This document shows, piece after piece, positions 50,571-60,660 of a stretch of 64,000 nucleotides of DNA (its first letter is position 1; each line of letters opens with the position of its first letter). The notes under the pieces are model-generated. The model was given only the letters and a program-made list of their open reading frames with translations, ran no database searches and was not told where the DNA came from. Source of the DNA: Paenibacillus phytohabitans (GTDB taxonomy: Bacteria > Bacillota > Bacilli > Paenibacillales > Paenibacillaceae); the NCBI RefSeq assembly GCF_013141775.1, contig NZ_WHOB01000097.1, positions 248,001 through 312,000 of the forward strand, given 5' to 3'. Made by a program: the position numbers and the translations under genes.

Positions 50571-50966
50571 ATGGCCTATACCCGCGGCAATTTAGCAGTT
50601 CAACCCAAGAGAAAAGAAGAGGTAAACCCGCTTTACCGTGAGAAGACAAAAGTCGTCACCAGGCGGAGAGTGCTTCCGCTGCAGGAGAAGCTTTTGTATA
50701 TGATGACGCTGGGAGCCTTTATCCTGGTATCTGCCGCCCTGATCTGGCGTTACGTCCATATTTATGATTTGAACTTGCAGGCACAGAAGCTGGATAGCGA
50801 GATCGCGAAGAGCAAGAAGCAAATTGCTACCTATCAGATGGAGAAGCAGACCCTTGAACAGACGGTGGTCAAGCGGGCGGAAGAGATGGGATATAAGACT
50901 CCTCCTGTAGATTCAACAATCTATGTACCGCTTAGTAAACAGGTCACTGACAAAGCCGGCAACTAA
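50571..50966 (+). CDS. ftsL: Cell-division protein FtsL
   Basis: A 131-residue bitopic protein: a basic cytoplasmic N-terminus (VVTRRRVLPLQEK), one membrane helix (about residues 40-62) and an extracytoplasmic leucine-zipper coiled coil (LDSEIAKSKKQIATYQMEKQ-like). FtsL forms a complex with DivIC and DivIB that activates septal synthases. The identification comes from topology, size and position between rsmH and pbpB; primary sequence in this family is poorly conserved. Confidence 0.88.
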   Translation: MAYTRGNLAVQPKRKEEVNPLYREKTKVVTRRRVLPLQEKLLYMMTLGAFILVSAALIWRYVHIYDLNLQAQKLDSEIAKSKKQIATYQMEKQTLEQTVVKRAEEMGYKTPPVDSTIYVPLSKQVTDKAGN

Positions 50967-51012
50967 TCAGCGATTGACTTCAATCGCAATAATAGAATCT
51001 GTGAGGTTTGCT

Positions 51013-53253
51013 ATGGTAAAAAGAATAAAACTTCGCACGCTGTTTATAGGAGGGTGTATTACCCTCTTTTTTCTTGTTTTAGTCGGCAGAGTTTTCTGGA
51101 TTCAGGTAATGCAGAGTGAAAAGTGGCAGAAGGAAGCAGCTACGCAGTGGGCACATACTTCAACCATCAAGGCGGTCCGCGGTGTGATTGAAGACCGTAA
51201 CGGCAGTGTTCTGGCCAGTGACGTTCCTGCCTATACTGTTGTGGTTGACCCCGAGGTCATTGCCGAGAAGGGGATCGGCCAGGAGGTCATCCAGGGACTG
51301 AATGAACTGCTTGGCAAGCCTGAAGATCAGCTGAAGAAACTGGTAGAGGCCAAAGACGATAAGGGCAACTACTATAAGAACCGGGAGATCCGCAACGAAG
51401 GCTGGAAGATTAATCAGGATCTGGCCGATAAGGTAACGGCTTTTGTGGACAAGCTCAAGAAAGAGCATGATACCCTGGAAACGGGTGTAGGTCTCGTAAG
51501 GGAGCAGAAGCGTTATTATCCGAAGGATTCGCTGGCTGCGCATATTCTGGGCTACACCGACAGGGACGGCAATGCGGTCATGGGTCTGGAAAAGTACTTC
51601 GACAAACAGCTCTCCGGTACGGATGGTAAGCTGAATTATCAGAGTGACGGCAAGGGAATCAAGCTGCCCGATTCGCAGGATAGCTACCAGCCTGTAGTGA
51701 ACGGAAGCAATTTCAAGCTGACCATCGACAGCACCATTCAGCACTATATCGAAGAGGCGATGAAGAAGGCTTATGCCGAGTACAAACCAAAGTCGATAAG
51801 CGTCATTGCTGCCGATCCGAATACGATGGAGATTCTGGGACTGGCAAATATGCCGACCTTCAATCCCAATGAATATTATGACCTTAATCAGGATGCGGCT
51901 GGCTTCTATAACCACGCGATCATGTCGAGATTTGAGCCGGGCTCCACGTTCAAGATTGTACCGCTGGCCGGTGCCGTTCAGGAGAAGCTGTTTAATCCCG
52001 AAGAGACCGTCCATTCGGGCTCTATCCGGATCAAAGGGTACAGCAAACCGATCTATGATATGAACAGAGCCGGTTATGGAGATATCACCTTGCTTCAAGG
52101 GGTCAAACGTTCAAGTAACGTAGCCTTTGTCAAGATTGGTTATGAGCTGCTGGGCCAGGAAAAGCTGCTGAAATATATCAAGGATTTCGGCTTTACGGAA
52201 AAGACAGGCATTGACCTTCCGGGTGAGACCACCGGTATTGTCAACCCGAATCCGAACAGGCCGATAGAGAATGCTACCTTGGCCTATGGCCATGGCAAGC
52301 TGCTGGTTACACCGATTCAGCAGCTCACGGCGATGGCTGCGATTGCGAACGGCGGCAAGCTGATGGTGCCGCATGTAGTGAAGGAAGTTACCGATCCTAA
52401 TACAGGCAAGACTACGGTGACTCAGCCGGAGGTTGTACGGCAGGTGATTTCAGAGGAAAGCGCCCGCGAAACCGGCAGCTACCTCGAGCAGGTCGTGGCA
52501 GACCAGGTAATCGGAACCGGACGGCATGCTTATATCGAAGGATACCGGGTGGCCGGCAAGACCGGAACGGCGATTAAGCCTGACGGCAAGGGCGGGTATG
52601 ACCGGGATAAGGTACTTGCCTCCTTCCTCGGCTACGCTCCGGCCAATAATCCGAAGATCGCGGTATTCGTCGTAATTGATGAGCCTGCGGATGCTGCCGG
52701 CGGCGGAGCCGCAGCCGGACCTATTTTCAAAGAGATAGTCTCGCAGTCCCTGCAATATATGGGCGTACCCAAAACGGTTGAATCGGATAACACAGTGGGA
52801 AGCAAAACGTCAGTCAAGCTGGCGGCTGACTCCTCAGAGCTGCGCAGTACACCTGATCTCGTGAACAAAACCGTTAAGGAATCCAGACAGCTGCTCCTTA
52901 ATCAAGGCTTTGACTTCGAGATTGTCGGCACAGGGGCAAAGGTAATCAGCCAATATCCGGATAAGAGCACAAAGCTTGCCGCCGGACAGCGGATTTATCT
53001 GCTTACCCAGCAGGATGAAGCAATAACTATTCCCGATTTGAAGGGAGAATCTTTGCGTGATGCCCTGGAAATTCTCAATCTGCTCAAAGTAGGGATAACG
53101 GTTGAGGGCGAAGGTTATGTCACAGAGCAGACGCAGACCAAGAATAACAACAAAACGCATATTTCTCTGAAGCTCAGTCCCCTGAATGAATACGGGGAGA
53201 ATATCCCTGTAGCCGTCAACGTTGACCCCGATGCAGAGGATTCTGCGGAGTAG
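51013..53253 (+). CDS. pbpB: Penicillin-binding protein 2B, septal transpeptidase with PASTA domains
   Basis: A 746-residue class B PBP. One N-terminal membrane helix (LFIGGCITLFFLVLVGRVF), a dimerisation domain, then the transpeptidase domain: Ser about 311 in GSTFK, SSN, and KTGTA. Two C-terminal PASTA domains follow (about residues 615-720; PDLVNKTVKESRQLL and PDLKGESLRDALEIL). It crosslinks septal peptidoglycan with an FtsW/RodA-type partner. ATG 51013 follows GAGGTTTGCT; the longer frame upstream overlaps ftsL. Confidence 0.95.
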   Translation: MVKRIKLRTLFIGGCITLFFLVLVGRVFWIQVMQSEKWQKEAATQWAHTSTIKAVRGVIEDRNGSVLASDVPAYTVVVDPEVIAEKGIGQEVIQGLNELLGKPEDQLKKLVEAKDDKGNYYKNREIRNEGWKINQDLADKVTAFVDKLKKEHDTLETGVGLVREQKRYYPKDSLAAHILGYTDRDGNAVMGLEKYFDKQLSGTDGKLNYQSDGKGIKLPDSQDSYQPVVNGSNFKLTIDSTIQHYIEEAMKKAYAEYKPKSISVIAADPNTMEILGLANMPTFNPNEYYDLNQDAAGFYNHAIMSRFEPGSTFKIVPLAGAVQEKLFNPEETVHSGSIRIKGYSKPIYDMNRAGYGDITLLQGVKRSSNVAFVKIGYELLGQEKLLKYIKDFGFTEKTGIDLPGETTGIVNPNPNRPIENATLAYGHGKLLVTPIQQLTAMAAIANGGKLMVPHVVKEVTDPNTGKTTVTQPEVVRQVISEESARETGSYLEQVVADQVIGTGRHAYIEGYRVAGKTGTAIKPDGKGGYDRDKVLASFLGYAPANNPKIAVFVVIDEPADAAGGGAAAGPIFKEIVSQSLQYMGVPKTVESDNTVGSKTSVKLAADSSELRSTPDLVNKTVKESRQLLLNQGFDFEIVGTGAKVISQYPDKSTKLAAGQRIYLLTQQDEAITIPDLKGESLRDALEILNLLKVGITVEGEGYVTEQTQTKNNNKTHISLKLSPLNEYGENIPVAVNVDPDAEDSAE

Positions 53254-53345
53254 CGCCTGTATAGGCTTGTTCTAACCCCTGTTTGTCCCGAATAGTCATG
53301 AAGATAAGAGATCATGTCTATACGAGCGAAAGCGGGGAGAACGGA

Positions 53346-55271
53346 ATGAAGGTTTCGAAAGTCGTAACTCGGCGGAGAATGCTGTGGACGCTGCTGGGAC
53401 TGGCCGTGTTGTTCGGTTCGCTGGCCGTGCGTCTTGCCTATGTACAGTTATCACAAGGGGAGAAGCTGAGCGCCAAGGCTGAGGAATCCTGGCGGCGGAA
53501 TATTCCCTTCACCGCCAAACGCGGCGAGATTCTGGACAGGGAGGGCGTTGCACTGGCTTATAATATCAGCTCGCCAACGATCTATGCCATTCCTGTGCAG
53601 GTGAAGGAAAAGGAACAGACCGCGAAGCAGCTGGCTCCGCTGCTCGGTATGACCGAGGAGAAGCTGGTCACTCTGCTGACCCAAAAGAAAGCCTCGGTGA
53701 AACTGCAGCCCGGCGGCCGCAAAATTACGATGGAGCTTGCCGCGAGCATCCGTGATTTGCAGCTGCCGGGCATCGTTGTGGCTGAGGATAACAAACGGTA
53801 TTATCCCTTTGGCGATTTAGCCGCACATATTCTCGGCTTCACGGGAATAGACAATCAGGGGATCACCGGGATAGAGAGCATATACGATAAGCTGCTTCAG
53901 GGCAGCGCTGGCAATATATCGTATCTGTCCGATGCCGGAGGACGGCTGATGCCTGGCTCCTCGGAGAAGTATACCGAGCCGCAGGACGGGCTGAGCCTGC
54001 AGCTGACGATTGATAAGCAGATTCAGTCGATCATGGAACGCGAGCTGGATCAGGCCATGGTGAAGTATCAGGCGCAAGGTGCCTGGTCGATTGCGATGGA
54101 CCCCCGCAATGGTGAGATTCTAGCCATGGCAAGCCGTCCGGGTTATGAGCCGGGCTCCTATAAGGAATACGATGCCGATGTATATAACCGGAATCTGCCG
54201 ATCTGGATGACGTACGAACCGGGGTCCACCTTCAAGATCATTACCCTGGCTGCTGCACTGCAGGAGGGGAAGGTTGATCTGCAGCATGAGCATTTTTTCG
54301 ATCCGGGATATATTGAAGTGGGCGGTGCCAAGCTGCGCTGCTGGAAAAAAGGCGGCCACGGAAGCCAGACGTTCCTTGAAGTGGTGGAGAACTCCTGCAA
54401 CCCCGGGTTTGTTGCCCTGGGACAGCGTCTCGGCAAGGATACCCTGTTTAAGTATATCCGTGATTTCGGGTTTGGCACGAAGACAGGGATCGACCTCAAC
54501 GGTGAAGCGAACGGGATTCTGTTCAAGCCGGCGCAGGTAGGTCCGGTCGAGCTTGCTACCACGGCCTTTGGCCAAGGGGTATCCGTAACACCGATCCAGC
54601 AGATTGCTGCGGTGTCTGCAGCAATTAACGGCGGCAGGCTGTATACTCCGCATGTTGCCAAAGCCTGGATTAATCCGGATACCGGTAATATAGTATCCGA
54701 GGTAGAGCCGGAGGAAGTGCGGCAGGTGATCTCGGAGGAGACTTCGAAGAAGGTGCGGGCCGCCCTTGAGAGCGTGGTTGCCAAAGGCACAGGCCGGCCG
54801 GCGTTTATTGACGGCTACCGTGTGGGCGGCAAGACAGGGACGGCACAGAAGGTTATTAACGGCCGGTATTCTCCTACGGAGCATATCGTTTCTTTTATCG
54901 GATTTGCACCAGCGGATGATCCGCAGATCGTAGTCTACACTGCAGTTGACAATCCCAAGGGAATTCAGTTTGGGGGTGTGGTAGCAGCTCCGATCGTCCA
55001 GAATATTCTTGAGGATTCGCTTCATTATCTGAAGGTTCCGCAGCGTAAGGATCAGCTGCCGAAGACCTATAAATATGGGGAGACTCCGATTGTAACAGTT
55101 CCCGATTTAACAGGAGCTACCGTTCAGGATATTTATGAGGATTTGAACATGAATTTCATGCTGGCCCGCTCCGGATCAGGCAATACAGTGATTAATCAGG
55201 CACCCAAAGCGGGGGCAAGAGTGGAGCAGGGTTCAACCATCCGGATTTATATGGGAACTTCCAGTGAATAA
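53346..55271 (+). CDS. spoVD: Sporulation-specific penicillin-binding protein SpoVD
   Basis: A 641-residue class B PBP with one N-terminal membrane helix, Ser294 in GSTFK, SCN (in VENSCNPGF) and KTGTA, and one C-terminal PASTA domain (PDLTGATVQDIYEDL). SpoVD works with SpoVE to build the spore cortex. ATG 53346 gives MKVSKVVTRRRML, the SpoVD-type start, behind GGGGAG. As in Bacillus, it follows pbpB directly. A sporulation promoter is expected upstream, but none is clear in the 92-base gap. Confidence 0.95.
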   Translation: MKVSKVVTRRRMLWTLLGLAVLFGSLAVRLAYVQLSQGEKLSAKAEESWRRNIPFTAKRGEILDREGVALAYNISSPTIYAIPVQVKEKEQTAKQLAPLLGMTEEKLVTLLTQKKASVKLQPGGRKITMELAASIRDLQLPGIVVAEDNKRYYPFGDLAAHILGFTGIDNQGITGIESIYDKLLQGSAGNISYLSDAGGRLMPGSSEKYTEPQDGLSLQLTIDKQIQSIMERELDQAMVKYQAQGAWSIAMDPRNGEILAMASRPGYEPGSYKEYDADVYNRNLPIWMTYEPGSTFKIITLAAALQEGKVDLQHEHFFDPGYIEVGGAKLRCWKKGGHGSQTFLEVVENSCNPGFVALGQRLGKDTLFKYIRDFGFGTKTGIDLNGEANGILFKPAQVGPVELATTAFGQGVSVTPIQQIAAVSAAINGGRLYTPHVAKAWINPDTGNIVSEVEPEEVRQVISEETSKKVRAALESVVAKGTGRPAFIDGYRVGGKTGTAQKVINGRYSPTEHIVSFIGFAPADDPQIVVYTAVDNPKGIQFGGVVAAPIVQNILEDSLHYLKVPQRKDQLPKTYKYGETPIVTVPDLTGATVQDIYEDLNMNFMLARSGSGNTVINQAPKAGARVEQGSTIRIYMGTSSE

Positions 55272-55307
55272 TAGGGTAGTCTGACAAATGTAGAGTGAGG
55301 GATTACT

Positions 55308-56795
55308 ATGAAAATTAATGAATTGTCATCCTGTCTTGCCGCTTCGCGTCTATACGGGGAAGGTGAGACCGAGATTACGGATTTGCAGGTGGATTCCCGC
55401 AAGGTTAAGCCGGGCGATTTGTTCATTTGCCTGCCCGGCCATACAGTGGACGGACATGATTACGCACCGCAGGCAGCCGCAAGCGGTGCGGCTGCCCTAG
55501 TCTGTGAGCGGAAGCTGGAAATCGATCTGCCGCAGATCGTGGTAGATGACTGCCGGTTTGCGATGTCCGTGCTGTCGAATGCGTTCTTCGGCTCACCCAG
55601 CAGCCGGATGAAGATGATTGGGATTACCGGGACCAACGGCAAAACCACCACTACGTATCTGATTGAGAAAATCATGCAGGACCATGGCGTGAAGACGGGG
55701 CTGATCGGGACGATTCAGATGCGTTATGACGGACAAAGCTATCCGATGTCCGGTACTACGCAGGAATCGCTTGAGCTTCAGCGCACTTTGAACGATATGG
55801 CCTCCAAAGGAGTGCAGTGCTGTGTGATGGAGGTATCCTCCCATGCACTTCAGCAGGGACGGGTGAAGGGAACGGACTACCGCACAGCGATATTCACTAA
55901 CCTGACTCAGGATCATCTGGATTATCACCATACGATGGAGGAGTACCGCGCGGCTAAGGCATTGTTCTTCTCGCGGCTTGGCAATGTGATCTCTCCGTGG
56001 AAGGAAGAGCGTAAATATGCAGTTCTCAACGCGGATGATGCAGCAAGCAGTTATTTTGCTGACCAGACCGCTGCGGAAGTGATTACATATGGTATCGACA
56101 ACCCTGCCAATGTCCGGGCCTCTCAAATTTCGATCACGTCCAAAGGAACTTTTTTCCATGTGGATACGTTTAAGGGGGAGACAGATATTTCGCTCCGGAT
56201 GGTCGGCAAGTTCAATGTCTATAATGCACTTGCGGCCATTACTGCTGCTCTGCTGGAGGATGTGCCGCTGGAAGATATCAAAGCCAGTCTGGAGTCAGTA
56301 GCCGGTGTGGACGGACGTGTCGAGTCTGTGGATGCCGGACAGGATTTCGCGGTCATCGTAGACTACGCGCATACGCCGGATGGTCTGGAGAATGTGCTGA
56401 AGGCTGTCTGTGAATTCGCTGCCGGCAAGGTAATTACCGTCTTTGGCTGCGGGGGAGACCGGGATACGACCAAACGGCCGCTGATGGGCAAAATAGCTGC
56501 CAAATACAGTGATCATGTCATGGTTACCTCCGACAATCCCCGGACAGAGGATCCGCTGCTGATTCTGCGCGATATTGAAGCGGGACTTCTTGAGGACGGC
56601 GTATCACAGGAACGGTATGAGATGATTCCCGACCGGCGGGAAGCGATCAGAAAAGCTATTGAAATGGCAAGCCCCGGCGATGTAGTATTGATTGCGGGGA
56701 AAGGTCATGAGACCTATCAGCTAATCGGCGGGGTCGTTCATGATTTTGATGACCGCATCGTAGCCAAAGAAGTGATAAGGGGCCGAAGCTATTGA
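55308..56795 (+). CDS. murE: UDP-MurNAc-tripeptide synthetase MurE (meso-DAP type)
   Basis: A 495-residue Mur ligase. The ATP-binding GTNGKTTTTYL (about residues 107-117) is present, as is the DNPR motif (SDNPRTEDP, about residue 407), which recognises meso-diaminopimelate; lysine-adding enzymes have a different motif there. It therefore indicates a meso-DAP cell wall. ATG 55308 follows GTGAGGG. Its stop overlaps the TTG of murF by four bases. Confidence 0.97.
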   Translation: MKINELSSCLAASRLYGEGETEITDLQVDSRKVKPGDLFICLPGHTVDGHDYAPQAAASGAAALVCERKLEIDLPQIVVDDCRFAMSVLSNAFFGSPSSRMKMIGITGTNGKTTTTYLIEKIMQDHGVKTGLIGTIQMRYDGQSYPMSGTTQESLELQRTLNDMASKGVQCCVMEVSSHALQQGRVKGTDYRTAIFTNLTQDHLDYHHTMEEYRAAKALFFSRLGNVISPWKEERKYAVLNADDAASSYFADQTAAEVITYGIDNPANVRASQISITSKGTFFHVDTFKGETDISLRMVGKFNVYNALAAITAALLEDVPLEDIKASLESVAGVDGRVESVDAGQDFAVIVDYAHTPDGLENVLKAVCEFAAGKVITVFGCGGDRDTTKRPLMGKIAAKYSDHVMVTSDNPRTEDPLLILRDIEAGLLEDGVSQERYEMIPDRREAIRKAIEMASPGDVVLIAGKGHETYQLIGGVVHDFDDRIVAKEVIRGRSY

Positions 56796-58204
56796 TTACA
56801 AGAACGCTGTATACTATCGCGGGAATGTGCGGGGGAGAGCTGTCCTCTGCTGAAGATAAGGATATTGAACTTGCGGGAGTCGTAACCGATTCCCGCAAAA
56901 TTACGCCTGCCTGCCTGTTCGTTCCGCTGGCCGGAGACAACTTTGACGGCCATCATTACGCTGCTGCCTCTCTGGCATCAGGAGCGGCCGCTACGCTCTG
57001 GCAGCGGGATAAGGGGCCTGCGCCTGAAGGCGGTCCTGTTATTCTGGTTGAGGATACACTGGCCGCTTTGCAGAGACTGTCCTCGGCATATCTGGGGGAG
57101 CTCGCGCCGCGTGTAGTCGCCGTGACAGGCAGCAATGGCAAGACAACGACCAAAGATATGATTACCGCTCTTCTTGAAGTGCAGTACAAGGTACACAAAA
57201 CACAGGGCAATTTCAATAATCACATCGGTCTGCCGCTTACGATTCTCTCCATGGACAGTGATGTTGAGATTGCTGTGCTGGAGATGGGCATGAGCTCGCG
57301 CGGTGAGATTGCCCTGCTGTCCAGGATAGCTGCCCCTGATGTGGCTGTGATTACCAATGTGGGCGAATCCCATCTGCTGCAGCTCGGGTCCCGCAAGGAA
57401 ATTGCCCGGGCGAAGCTTGAGATTGTGGACGGACTTAAGCCGGGCGGCCTACTCATCTATAACGGGGATGAACCGCTGCTCGCAGAAGTTATGGCAGAGC
57501 CCGGGTTTAATCCGCCGGAAGGGATGCTCAGCTTCCGTTTCGGGCTGTCCGGAGACAATGATGACTATCCTTCAGGTCTCATGACTCATGGCGCTGGAAT
57601 GACCTTCACTTCGCATCTTCATGCCGAGCGTGCCTTCACGCTGCCTCTGCCGGGGCGTCACAATGTCATTAACGCACTCGCTGCACTAGCGGTTGCCCGG
57701 CATTTCCGTGTGACTGACGAGAATATAGAGACCGGATTAGCCGGGCTTAAGCTGACCGGCATGCGGATTGAAGTGATGCAGGCAGCGAACGGGCTGACGC
57801 TGCTGAACGATGCTTACAATGCCAGCCCTACGTCCATGAGAGCAGCGATAGATGTGCTGCAGTCCATGAAGTGCAGCGGGAGCAAAATCGCAGTGCTGGG
57901 GGACATGCTGGAACTTGGGCCTGATGAAGTTCTGTTCCACCAGCAGATCGGCAGCTATCTCGATCCTGCATCGACGGATGAGGTATACACTTACGGACCG
58001 CTCGCTGCTCATATTGCTGCGGCTGCGGCGGAGAGATTCGGGGCCGGACATGTATTTGCTTTTGAAGACAAAGAAGCCTTAATCACGGCCTTGAATACCA
58101 AATGTGGGCCCAGGGATGTAGTACTCTTCAAAGCGTCCCGGGGGATGCGTCTGGAGGAAGTGCTTCACCGCCTGAAAGAATATTCTGAAGCTGACTTAAA
58201 CTAA
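56792..58204 (+). CDS. murF: UDP-MurNAc-pentapeptide synthetase MurF
   Basis: A 470-residue Mur ligase that adds D-Ala-D-Ala to the tripeptide precursor. ATP-binding GSNGKTTTKDMI, EMGMSSRGEI, and LLNDAYNASPTSM are characteristic of MurF. It starts with TTG 56792, overlapping the murE stop as TTGA, behind AAGGGG within murE. The overlap implies translational coupling of the two ligases. Confidence 0.96.
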   Translation: MITRTLYTIAGMCGGELSSAEDKDIELAGVVTDSRKITPACLFVPLAGDNFDGHHYAAASLASGAAATLWQRDKGPAPEGGPVILVEDTLAALQRLSSAYLGELAPRVVAVTGSNGKTTTKDMITALLEVQYKVHKTQGNFNNHIGLPLTILSMDSDVEIAVLEMGMSSRGEIALLSRIAAPDVAVITNVGESHLLQLGSRKEIARAKLEIVDGLKPGGLLIYNGDEPLLAEVMAEPGFNPPEGMLSFRFGLSGDNDDYPSGLMTHGAGMTFTSHLHAERAFTLPLPGRHNVINALAALAVARHFRVTDENIETGLAGLKLTGMRIEVMQAANGLTLLNDAYNASPTSMRAAIDVLQSMKCSGSKIAVLGDMLELGPDEVLFHQQIGSYLDPASTDEVYTYGPLAAHIAAAAAERFGAGHVFAFEDKEALITALNTKCGPRDVVLFKASRGMRLEEVLHRLKEYSEADLN

Positions 58205-58220
58205 TGGAGGGGGTGTACCC

Positions 58221-59186
58221 ATGGATTATCAATTACTTCTGCTGACTATTGCTGTGTCCTTTATCCTTGCGGTCATTGCCGCTCCGCTGATTATCCCGCT
58301 GCTGCGCCGGATGAAGTTCGGACAACAGGTTCGCGACGACGGGCCTCAGACCCATCTGAAGAAGGCGGGAACGCCTACAATGGGCGGAATTATCATCATG
58401 GTGGCATTCACGTTGTCTTTTCTGAAATTTTCGGTGATTAATTCGGATTTCTACGTACTTCTGGTAGCTACGCTGGGTTACGGTCTGATCGGTTTCCTGG
58501 ATGACTATATTAAAATTGCCTTCAAACGTTCCCTAGGGCTGACGGCACGCCAGAAGCTTGCCGGCCAGCTGCTGGTTGGTATCATTCTCTGCGCCCTGCT
58601 CATTTCCGGCGGACATCATACAAACATCAGCATTCCGGGAACATCGGTGAGCTTTGACTGGGGCGGCTGGTTCTACTATCCGTTTATTGTCCTGATGATG
58701 ATGGCGGTAACCAATGCGGTTAACTTCACGGATGGTGTGGACGGACTGCTGTCCGGTGTCAGTGCGATCGCGCTCGCTGCTTTTGCTGTAGTCGCCATGC
58801 AGGCAACCTCCATTGCTGCCGGTGTCTGCGCTGCAGCGATGATTGGTGCAGTACTTGGCTTTCTGGTATTCAATGCCCATCCGGCTAAAGTGTTCATGGG
58901 TGATTTCGGCTCCTTCGGGATTGGCGGCGCGATTGGCGCGATTGCCATTGTAACGAAGACCGAGCTGCTCTTCGTGGTGATCGGCGGTGTCTTCGTAGTC
59001 GAAATGCTGTCCGTAATTATTCAGGTTGCTTCGTTCAAAACACGGGGCAAACGGGTGTTCCGAATGAGCCCGATCCATCATCACTTTGAGCTGGGCGGCT
59101 GGTCGGAGTGGCGTGTGGTTGTCTCCTTCTGGGCGGTGAGCCTGGTGCTCGCGGCTGTTGGACTATATCTCATCAAGGGGTTGTAA
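58221..59186 (+). CDS. mraY: Phospho-MurNAc-pentapeptide translocase MraY
   Basis: A 321-residue membrane enzyme with about ten helices that transfers phospho-MurNAc-pentapeptide to undecaprenyl phosphate, making lipid I. Active-site segments are LDDYIKIAFKRS, NAVNFTDGVDGL and MSPIHHHFELGGWSEW. ATG 58221 follows GGAGGGGGTG. It lies 16 bases after murF and three before murD. Confidence 0.97.
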   Translation: MDYQLLLLTIAVSFILAVIAAPLIIPLLRRMKFGQQVRDDGPQTHLKKAGTPTMGGIIIMVAFTLSFLKFSVINSDFYVLLVATLGYGLIGFLDDYIKIAFKRSLGLTARQKLAGQLLVGIILCALLISGGHHTNISIPGTSVSFDWGGWFYYPFIVLMMMAVTNAVNFTDGVDGLLSGVSAIALAAFAVVAMQATSIAAGVCAAAMIGAVLGFLVFNAHPAKVFMGDFGSFGIGGAIGAIAIVTKTELLFVVIGGVFVVEMLSVIIQVASFKTRGKRVFRMSPIHHHFELGGWSEWRVVVSFWAVSLVLAAVGLYLIKGL

Positions 59187-59189
59187 CAT

Positions 59190-60611
59190 ATGAAGCATCC
59201 GGATTTGTACCGTGGTGAAGAAGTGGTCGTCCTGGGGCTCGCCAAAAGCGGCGTCCAGGTGGCCAAGGTGCTGCATGAGCGCGGCGCGGTTGTAACGGTC
59301 AATGATAAAAAGGAAAGAGATCAAAGTCCCGAAGCTTCCGAACTGGAATCTTTGGGAATTTCTGTTATATGCGGCGGGCATCCGGAGGGGCTGATTCATG
59401 AGGGTGTTGCGCTTGTTGTTAAGAATCCGGGGATTCCCTATTCCGTGGCTCCGGTGCAGCAGGCTCTTGGGCTTGGCATCGAAGTCGTAACGGAGGTAGA
59501 GGTGGCTTACCATCTCTGCGCCGCACCTATGATCGGTATTACGGGCTCCAACGGGAAGACGACTACAACGACCTGGGTTGGCCGTATGCTGGAGGCAGCG
59601 GGGATGAGGCCTATAGTTGCCGGGAACATCGGTACGCCGCTCTGTCAGGCCGCTCAGGAGGCTGACGTGGACAACTGGATGGTTGTCGAGCTCAGCAGCT
59701 TCCAGCTCAAGGGCACGGAAGCCTTTCGGCCCAAGGTCGCTGCCCTGTTGAATGTTGCCGAGACCCATCTGGATTATCATGGGGGGATGGAGGATTATGT
59801 GGCCTCCAAATCCAAGCTGTTCGCGAATCAGGGGCCAAGCGACACGGCTGTACTGAACTGGGATGATCCGGTGTGCCGCGAGCTGGTTCCTTATATCAAA
59901 GCAGGAATCCTGCCCTTCTCCATGACCGAAGAACTGGTTCAGGGCATCTTTGTCCGTCCATCCTTTGTGCCGGAGACAGAAGATGCTCTGAAGCGGGTGA
60001 TCATCTACCGGGATTATACGGAGAGCGAGACCGAAATAGCCGATGTGGATTCAATCGGCCTTCCGGGCCGCTTCAATGTGGAGAATGCACTGGCCGCCTG
60101 CGGCATCGCCATTGCCGCAGGCGCGGACCCGGCAGTGCTTGGCGGAGTGCTGGCTTCCTTCCGCGGTGTGGAGCACCGGCTGGAATATGTGACTGACAAG
60201 GCGGGAGCCGCCTACTATAACAATTCCAAGGCTACCAATTCCAAAGCTACAGCCATGGCGCTGGGGTCCTTCAAGAAGCCGGTCATCCTCGTTGCCGGAG
60301 GGCTGGACCGCGGTTCTGATTATATGGAGCTGCTGCCTGTCCTCGGCGGGAACGTCAAGGCACTGGTGGCTCTTGGGGAGACGAAGGACAAGCTGGCCGC
60401 GGTTGCGCAGCTGGCAGGAGTAAAGACAATCATCTCCGTCGATAATGGGGAGAGCGCCGCCGCCGTGCTGCAAGAGGCCGTGCGGGAGGCTTCCGCTCTT
60501 GCGGAAGCAGGAGATGTAGTTCTCCTCTCTCCTGCCTGTGCCAGCTGGGATATGTTTACATCCTATGAGGAGCGCGGGCGTATTTTTAAAGAGGCGGTGC
60601 ATAACCTTTAA
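59190..60611 (+). CDS. murD: UDP-MurNAc-L-Ala:D-Glu ligase MurD
   Basis: A 473-residue Mur ligase that adds D-glutamate. GLAKSGVQVAKVLHERGA (N-terminal UDP-binding), GITGSNGKTTTTTW (ATP) and ELSSFQLKG are typical; the C-terminal FRGVEHRLEYV and DRGSDYMELL segments also fit. ATG 59190 follows AAGGGG in the end of mraY. A hairpin and the spoVE leader follow. Confidence 0.97.
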   Translation: MKHPDLYRGEEVVVLGLAKSGVQVAKVLHERGAVVTVNDKKERDQSPEASELESLGISVICGGHPEGLIHEGVALVVKNPGIPYSVAPVQQALGLGIEVVTEVEVAYHLCAAPMIGITGSNGKTTTTTWVGRMLEAAGMRPIVAGNIGTPLCQAAQEADVDNWMVVELSSFQLKGTEAFRPKVAALLNVAETHLDYHGGMEDYVASKSKLFANQGPSDTAVLNWDDPVCRELVPYIKAGILPFSMTEELVQGIFVRPSFVPETEDALKRVIIYRDYTESETEIADVDSIGLPGRFNVENALAACGIAIAAGADPAVLGGVLASFRGVEHRLEYVTDKAGAAYYNNSKATNSKATAMALGSFKKPVILVAGGLDRGSDYMELLPVLGGNVKALVALGETKDKLAAVAQLAGVKTIISVDNGESAAAVLQEAVREASALAEAGDVVLLSPACASWDMFTSYEERGRIFKEAVHNL

Positions 60612-60635
60612 GTAGGGGGGTGGATAAGCCCCTAC
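60612..60635 (+). promoter_or_regulatory. Hairpin between murD and spoVE
   Basis: GTAGGGG (60612-60618) pairs exactly with CCCCTAC (60629-60635) around a 10-base loop, starting one base after the murD stop. There is no T tail, so it is not a typical terminator; it may protect or separate cistrons. Confidence 0.55.
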
Positions 60636-60660
60636 TACGGATGCAAGAGGTGTGCTCCTG

